DNA from: Chitinophaga terrae (ex Kim and Jung 2007)
Lineage (GTDB): Bacteria > Bacteroidota > Bacteroidia > Chitinophagales > Chitinophagaceae
Length of the DNA: 55,223 nucleotides
Direction: 5' to 3'
Assembly (NCBI RefSeq): GCF_900107795.1
Contig: NZ_FNRL01000035.1
Span: 1 to 55,223, forward strand
Shown: piece after piece, positions 52,700 to 55,223 of the stretch
How the letters are laid out: each line of letters begins with the position of its first letter
Position numbering within the stretch: the stretch's first letter is position 1
The notes under the pieces: model-generated
Seen by the model: only the letters and a program-made list of their open reading frames with translations
Databases searched by the model: none
Told to the model about the DNA's origin: nothing
Program-made: the position numbers and the translations under genes

Positions 52700-53089
52700 A
52701 TGAAAAAAAGAGATAAGATCATTTATTGGATCGCTACCATTTGGCTCGCGTTGGGTATGACATCAACCGCCCTTGTTCAGCTTTTGAAAATGAACAGTGA
52801 GAGTGATTTTATTTTTAAGTTAGGATTTCCTACCTATATTTTAACATTGTTGGGAATATGGAAGATACTGGGCGTGATCGCCATTCTTGTTCCCCGTTTT
52901 CCTTTACTGAAAGAATGGGCATATGCCGGCTTTTTCTTTGCCATGTCGGGCGCCGTGTTTTCGCATATCGCACATGGGGATGCAGCGGGTGATATTTTCC
53001 CGTCGTTATTATTGCTGGTGCTAACGTTAATCTCCTGGTATTTCAGGCCGGCAAACAGAAAACTGCCATTGCTCGTCAGGAATTCCTGA
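52700..53089 (+). CDS. DoxX-like membrane protein
   Basis: The 129-residue protein has four membrane helices (IIYWIATIWLALGMTSTALVQL; TYILTLLGIWKILGVIAILVPRFP; AYAGFFFAMSGAVFSHIA; FPSLLLLVLTLISWYF) and the DoxX-family G-x-WK segment in helix two. It is an inner-membrane protein of unknown precise activity, a member of the DoxX/DUF2871 group often linked to redox or resistance operons. It forms a two-gene operon with the SRPBCC protein and is followed by a bidirectional terminator. Confidence 0.9.
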   Translation: MKKRDKIIYWIATIWLALGMTSTALVQLLKMNSESDFIFKLGFPTYILTLLGIWKILGVIAILVPRFPLLKEWAYAGFFFAMSGAVFSHIAHGDAAGDIFPSLLLLVLTLISWYFRPANRKLPLLVRNS

Positions 53090-53174
53090 TTTTTGAAATA
53101 TCTTTACACGAACCATCACTGTATACTTGTAAAATAAATTTTCAGTAAATATACATCAAAGATTAATAACAGGT

Positions 53175-53215
53175 AAAACGATTGTAAATAAAGGCTTTAC
53201 AATCGTTTTTTGATT
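53175..53215. terminator. Bidirectional terminator after the DoxX gene
   Basis: A perfect 14-bp stem, AAAACGATTGTAAA (53175-53188) / TTTACAATCGTTTT (53196-53209), followed by a T-rich run. It also marks roughly where composition changes to AT-rich sequence of the integrase segment. Further on, GTTACT occurs twice, 11 bases apart (53267-53272 and 53278-53283), upstream of the integrase; these may be arm-type integrase sites. Confidence 0.85.
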
Positions 53216-53395
53216 TTTTGGTAATGATGTAAAAAGCAGAAAAAAGCGAGGTTAGGCAAAAGGAAGGTTACTAAAACGTTACTTTCAAGCATTACAAGAA
53301 ACCGATTTAAAATGCTGTAATTCAGCTTTCTGCATAATTTTTCATATTGTTCCGTAGCTCACATAGGTTTAATTTTATCATTAAGAATTGTGAGT

Positions 53396-54646
53396 ATGGA
53401 AACGACAAAAAAATCAACATTTAAGGTATTGTTCTACCTTAAAAAGAACGCCCCGAAGAAAAACGGAAAAGTTACGGTTATGTGCAGGATTACCGTAAAC
53501 GGCAAACAATCTGCATTTAGTACCAAATTGGATATTTCTGCATCGAATTGGGATTTGAAGTACGGCAGGGTTTTAGGGAAAAGCCGAGAAGCCCAAGACA
53601 CTAATAGCAAGCTTGATAAAATCCGTTTGGGCATTGAGGAATGCTATTCTAAAATTCTGAAAAACGAGGGAGCTGTAAACAGTCCTAAACTCAAAAATGC
53701 TTTTCTCGGTATGGAAAGTGGAGAATTAACCTTTTTCAAATTTTACGAGCAGTTTGTAGCTGACTTTGAAAAAAAGGTAAACAGCGGACTTCGGGTACAA
53801 GGCACATACCGCAGGTATAAAACGCTTTTAAAGCACTTGCGAAATTTTGCCCTTGTCAAATACGGTTATACCGATGTAATGTTTAACGACCTTACTTCTG
53901 ATTTTGTACAGGATTTCGACTACTATTTACGTGACGATTTAACCCTAAATCATAATACTATTTGGAATTATATGATTGGTTTTACTACGCTTTGCCGTTT
54001 GGCAATGAACAGAAAACACCTCGCTTTTAATCCGTTCAGCGAGTATAAGAACACCAAAAAGGACAAAGACAGGGGTTATCTGTTGCGAAATGAATTGGAA
54101 CAGCTCGTAACGTTCAACTGCGATAAAAAGAAAGACGAGTTTGTTAAAGACTTGTTTGTCTTCAGTTGCTTTACAGGGCTTTCCTATTCGGATATAAAAG
54201 GGCTTAAAAACAGTAATATCCAAGATTTCTTTGACGGTAACCAATGGATCATTGTCCGCAGGAGAAAAACAGCAACATCGTCCAATGTAATGCTGTTAGA
54301 TATTCCCAAAATGATTATCGAGAAGTATGCAGGACTGTCAAAGGACGGCAGGGTTTTTCCTGTTCCGTCTAACAGTTCCTGTAATGATAGACTAAAAGCA
54401 ATATCCAAGCTGATTGACTGTCTTAAAGAGAAAAAAGTAACCTTTCATTTGGCACGCCATACGTTTGCCACGCTGTTTTTGAGCGAGGGGGTTCCGCTGG
54501 AAAGTTTAAGCAAAATGTTAGGACATAAGAACATTGCTACCACACAGATTTACGCAAAAATTCTCAACGAGAAAGTTGGAAAGGATATGCAAAAGGTATC
54601 ACATAAATTTAAGGGTATGGAGCAATCTTTTGTAGCAAGCCTATAA
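53396..54646 (+). CDS. Tyrosine recombinase of the CTnDOT/IntDOT type
   Basis: I start at ATG 53396; the GTG at 53390 adds two residues. The 416-residue protein has an N-terminal arm-binding domain (TFKVLFYLKKNAPKKNGKVTVMCRITVNGK), a SAM-like core-binding domain (about 110-215) and a catalytic domain. The catalytic residues are Lys291 (RRRKTAT), His351 and Arg354 (HLARHTFA), His377 (GHKN) and Tyr386 (TTQIYAKI). The position of the first catalytic Arg reads Ser263 (FTGLSYSDI), as known for IntDOT-type integrases of Bacteroides conjugative transposons. A hand count at 53641-53700 gives 21 G/C in 60, well below the flanking genes, a sign of transfer. No transfer or mobilization genes are in view. 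Confidence 0.93.
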   Translation: METTKKSTFKVLFYLKKNAPKKNGKVTVMCRITVNGKQSAFSTKLDISASNWDLKYGRVLGKSREAQDTNSKLDKIRLGIEECYSKILKNEGAVNSPKLKNAFLGMESGELTFFKFYEQFVADFEKKVNSGLRVQGTYRRYKTLLKHLRNFALVKYGYTDVMFNDLTSDFVQDFDYYLRDDLTLNHNTIWNYMIGFTTLCRLAMNRKHLAFNPFSEYKNTKKDKDRGYLLRNELEQLVTFNCDKKKDEFVKDLFVFSCFTGLSYSDIKGLKNSNIQDFFDGNQWIIVRRRKTATSSNVMLLDIPKMIIEKYAGLSKDGRVFPVPSNSSCNDRLKAISKLIDCLKEKKVTFHLARHTFATLFLSEGVPLESLSKMLGHKNIATTQIYAKILNEKVGKDMQKVSHKFKGMEQSFVASL

Positions 54647-54713
54647 CATTATATCACAATTCGATAAAAGAAAAATAGATATATAAATACAGCGTTTCGC
54701 TTTATAAATTCCT

Positions 54714-54830
54714 GTATCTGAAAGGTCGAAAATTTCAAATAGCACAGGAAAGTAAGAGTGGAAACGCCTACGGTAAAGCGTGGGCGTTCCTTTTTGCTTT
54801 GTGCTATCGGTATTCGACCACCGCAGATAC
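54714..54830. other. Nested inverted-repeat structure after the integrase
   Basis: Four perfect arms nest in order: GTATCTG/CAGATAC (54714-54720, 54824-54830), GGTCGAA/TTCGACC (54724-54730, 54813-54819), ATAGCACA/TGTGCTAT (54739-54746, 54800-54807) and an inner stem GGAAACGCC/GGCGTTCC (54760-54768, 54783-54790) followed by five T. It could be a folded RNA ending in an attenuator, or a DNA site used by the element. The inner stem plus T-run looks like a terminator for the integrase transcript. The rest of 54647-54899 is AT-rich and shows only a small AGCG/CGCT hairpin near 54690. Confidence 0.62.
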
Positions 54831-54899
54831 GAGCAAGGGGAATTAGCTCACGTTATTTTTTTACCTGATTATGGGTTTCCGTAATAATTAGAAAATCAT

Positions 54900-54916
54900 T
54901 ATTGTCCGACAAAAAT
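54900..54916. repeat. Terminal inverted repeat of the right IS4 copy
   Basis: TATTGTCCGACAAAAAT matches the inverted repeat at 319-335 in 16 of 17 positions in the opposite sense, marking the element boundary. Confidence 0.85.
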
Positions 54917-54928
54917 CGGGTTAAAAAT

Positions 54929-54961
54929 GGCTGTAATCCCTTTCTGATAAGGATTACAGCC
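54929..54961 (-). terminator. Hairpin at the transposase end of the IS
   Basis: GGCTGTAATCC and GGATTACAGCC form a perfect 11-bp stem with an 11-base loop, 45 bases beyond the transposase stop and inside the inverted repeat. A T-run on the minus side follows (complement of TTAAAAA). It would end the transposase mRNA and shield the element from outside transcription. Confidence 0.75.
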
Positions 54962-55005
54962 TAAAATTTGATTGTTTCAAAATTGGGGGAAGCTCCCCTC
55001 CTTTA

Positions 55006-55223
55006 TTACGGTGAAAAGGCAAGCGATGATGCATTGTGTTTTTTTCTCCATGCTTTATATGTGTCTTTAATAAATTCCATCAGTCCAACATAGCTTGTCA
55101 GGTGTAATCTTATAACGGTGATCATATTAGCAAAAGATTTTTTCGTGGCAGCTTTCTTTCTGATGACCACCATCAGTAATTGAGCGATCAGCACGCAATA
55201 GACCTGCATTTTGACTGCATTGG
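55006..55223 (-). CDS. IS4-family transposase, C-terminal 72 residues (partial)
   Basis: The frame enters from the right edge and ends at TAA (complement of 55006-55008). It contains NAVKMQVYCVLIAQLLMVVIRKK and MITVIRLHLTSYVGLMEF, the C-terminal helices that follow the last catalytic Glu region in IS4-family transposases of Bacteroidota. The catalytic centre lies outside the window. It probably belongs to the same transposase family as the fragment at 1-240, but the two pieces do not overlap. Confidence 0.87.
   Translation of the reverse strand, partial: NAVKMQVYCVLIAQLLMVVIRKKAATKKSFANMITVIRLHLTSYVGLMEFIKDTYKAWRKKHNASSLAFSP

Larger units (their letters stand above)
54900..55223 (-). mobile_element. 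IS4-family insertion sequence, 3' part, runs off right edge
   Basis: Begins with the inverted repeat at 54900-54916, followed by a strong hairpin (54929-54961) and the end of a transposase read leftward. It is in the same orientation as the left copy. The two copies show complementary halves of what may be one element type; identity of the shared part cannot be tested because they do not overlap. Confidence 0.85.

Noticed and set aside
54837..54850. GGGGAATTAGCTCA, identical in pattern to the 5' end of several bacterial tRNAs
   Set aside because: The following bases do not continue as a D-arm, anticodon or T-arm, so this is no tRNA; it may be chance or an old integration scar.
1..55223. Search for a CRISPR array, defence island or prophage
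   Set aside because: No regularly spaced direct repeats, cas genes, restriction-modification or phage structural genes were found; the tail-fibre-like protein at 12969-13997 is of the chromosomal exported type.

Overview
The window looks like chromosome from a Bacteroidota member of the Chitinophaga type. Evidence: two SusC/SusD pairs, an ECF sigma/FecR pair, many lipoproteins with Bacteroidota-style signals, TTTG/TANNTTTG promoters, few strong Shine-Dalgarno sequences, and fairly balanced base composition. No rRNA, complete tRNA or CRISPR array was found.

Layout. 1-440: the 5' part of an IS4-family element that has landed in an SRPBCC (AHSA1-like) gene. 488-3650: an NTF2-like protein and a large secreted HEAT/cytochrome c protein (both minus strand). 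3908-5072: a scar in which the start of a MacB/FtsX-type permease gene is joined out of frame to a glycosyltransferase lacking its N-terminus. 5218-11621: a vitamin B12 uptake operon (promoter, cobalamin riboswitch, BtuB-like receptor, BtuG-like propeller lipoprotein, an unclassified surface lipoprotein, a second propeller lipoprotein, terminator). 11627-18524: housekeeping and accessory genes (hydrolase, VOC protein, cell-surface fibre-like protein, GNAT, Sel1, NAD(P)-binding protein, serine hydrolase, ADP-ribosylglycohydrolase).

18773-31908: an alpha-galactoside utilization locus: SusC, SusD, two clan GH-D alpha-galactosidases, a GntR/sugar-binding regulator, a sodium:solute symporter and a PQQ-type sugar dehydrogenase. 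The outer-membrane pair would import oligosaccharide, the enzymes release galactose, the symporter takes it into the cytoplasm and the regulator senses it. 31968-40318: GapN-like dehydrogenase, two genes without assigned function, an acyltransferase/desaturase pair, a small secreted protein and a membrane acyltransferase.

40388-43651: a two-component system followed by a small lipoprotein gene whose promoter carries inverted repeats immediately upstream of the -33 box, a likely target of the response regulator. 43691-51822: a second SusCD locus with a divergent sigma factor, FecR, an STN-type SusC, SusD and a DUF1735/discoidin lipoprotein, but no glycoside hydrolase.

51817-55223: a remnant of an SDR gene, an SRPBCC-DoxX operon with twin palindromic operators on its promoter, then an AT-rich segment with a CTnDOT-type integrase, a nested stem structure, and the 3' part of a second IS4-family copy. 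Both window edges therefore lie inside the same kind of insertion sequence in the same orientation. The strongest leads are the B12 lipoprotein set, the two self-contained promoter/operator modules, the nested structure after the integrase and the gene-fusion scar.
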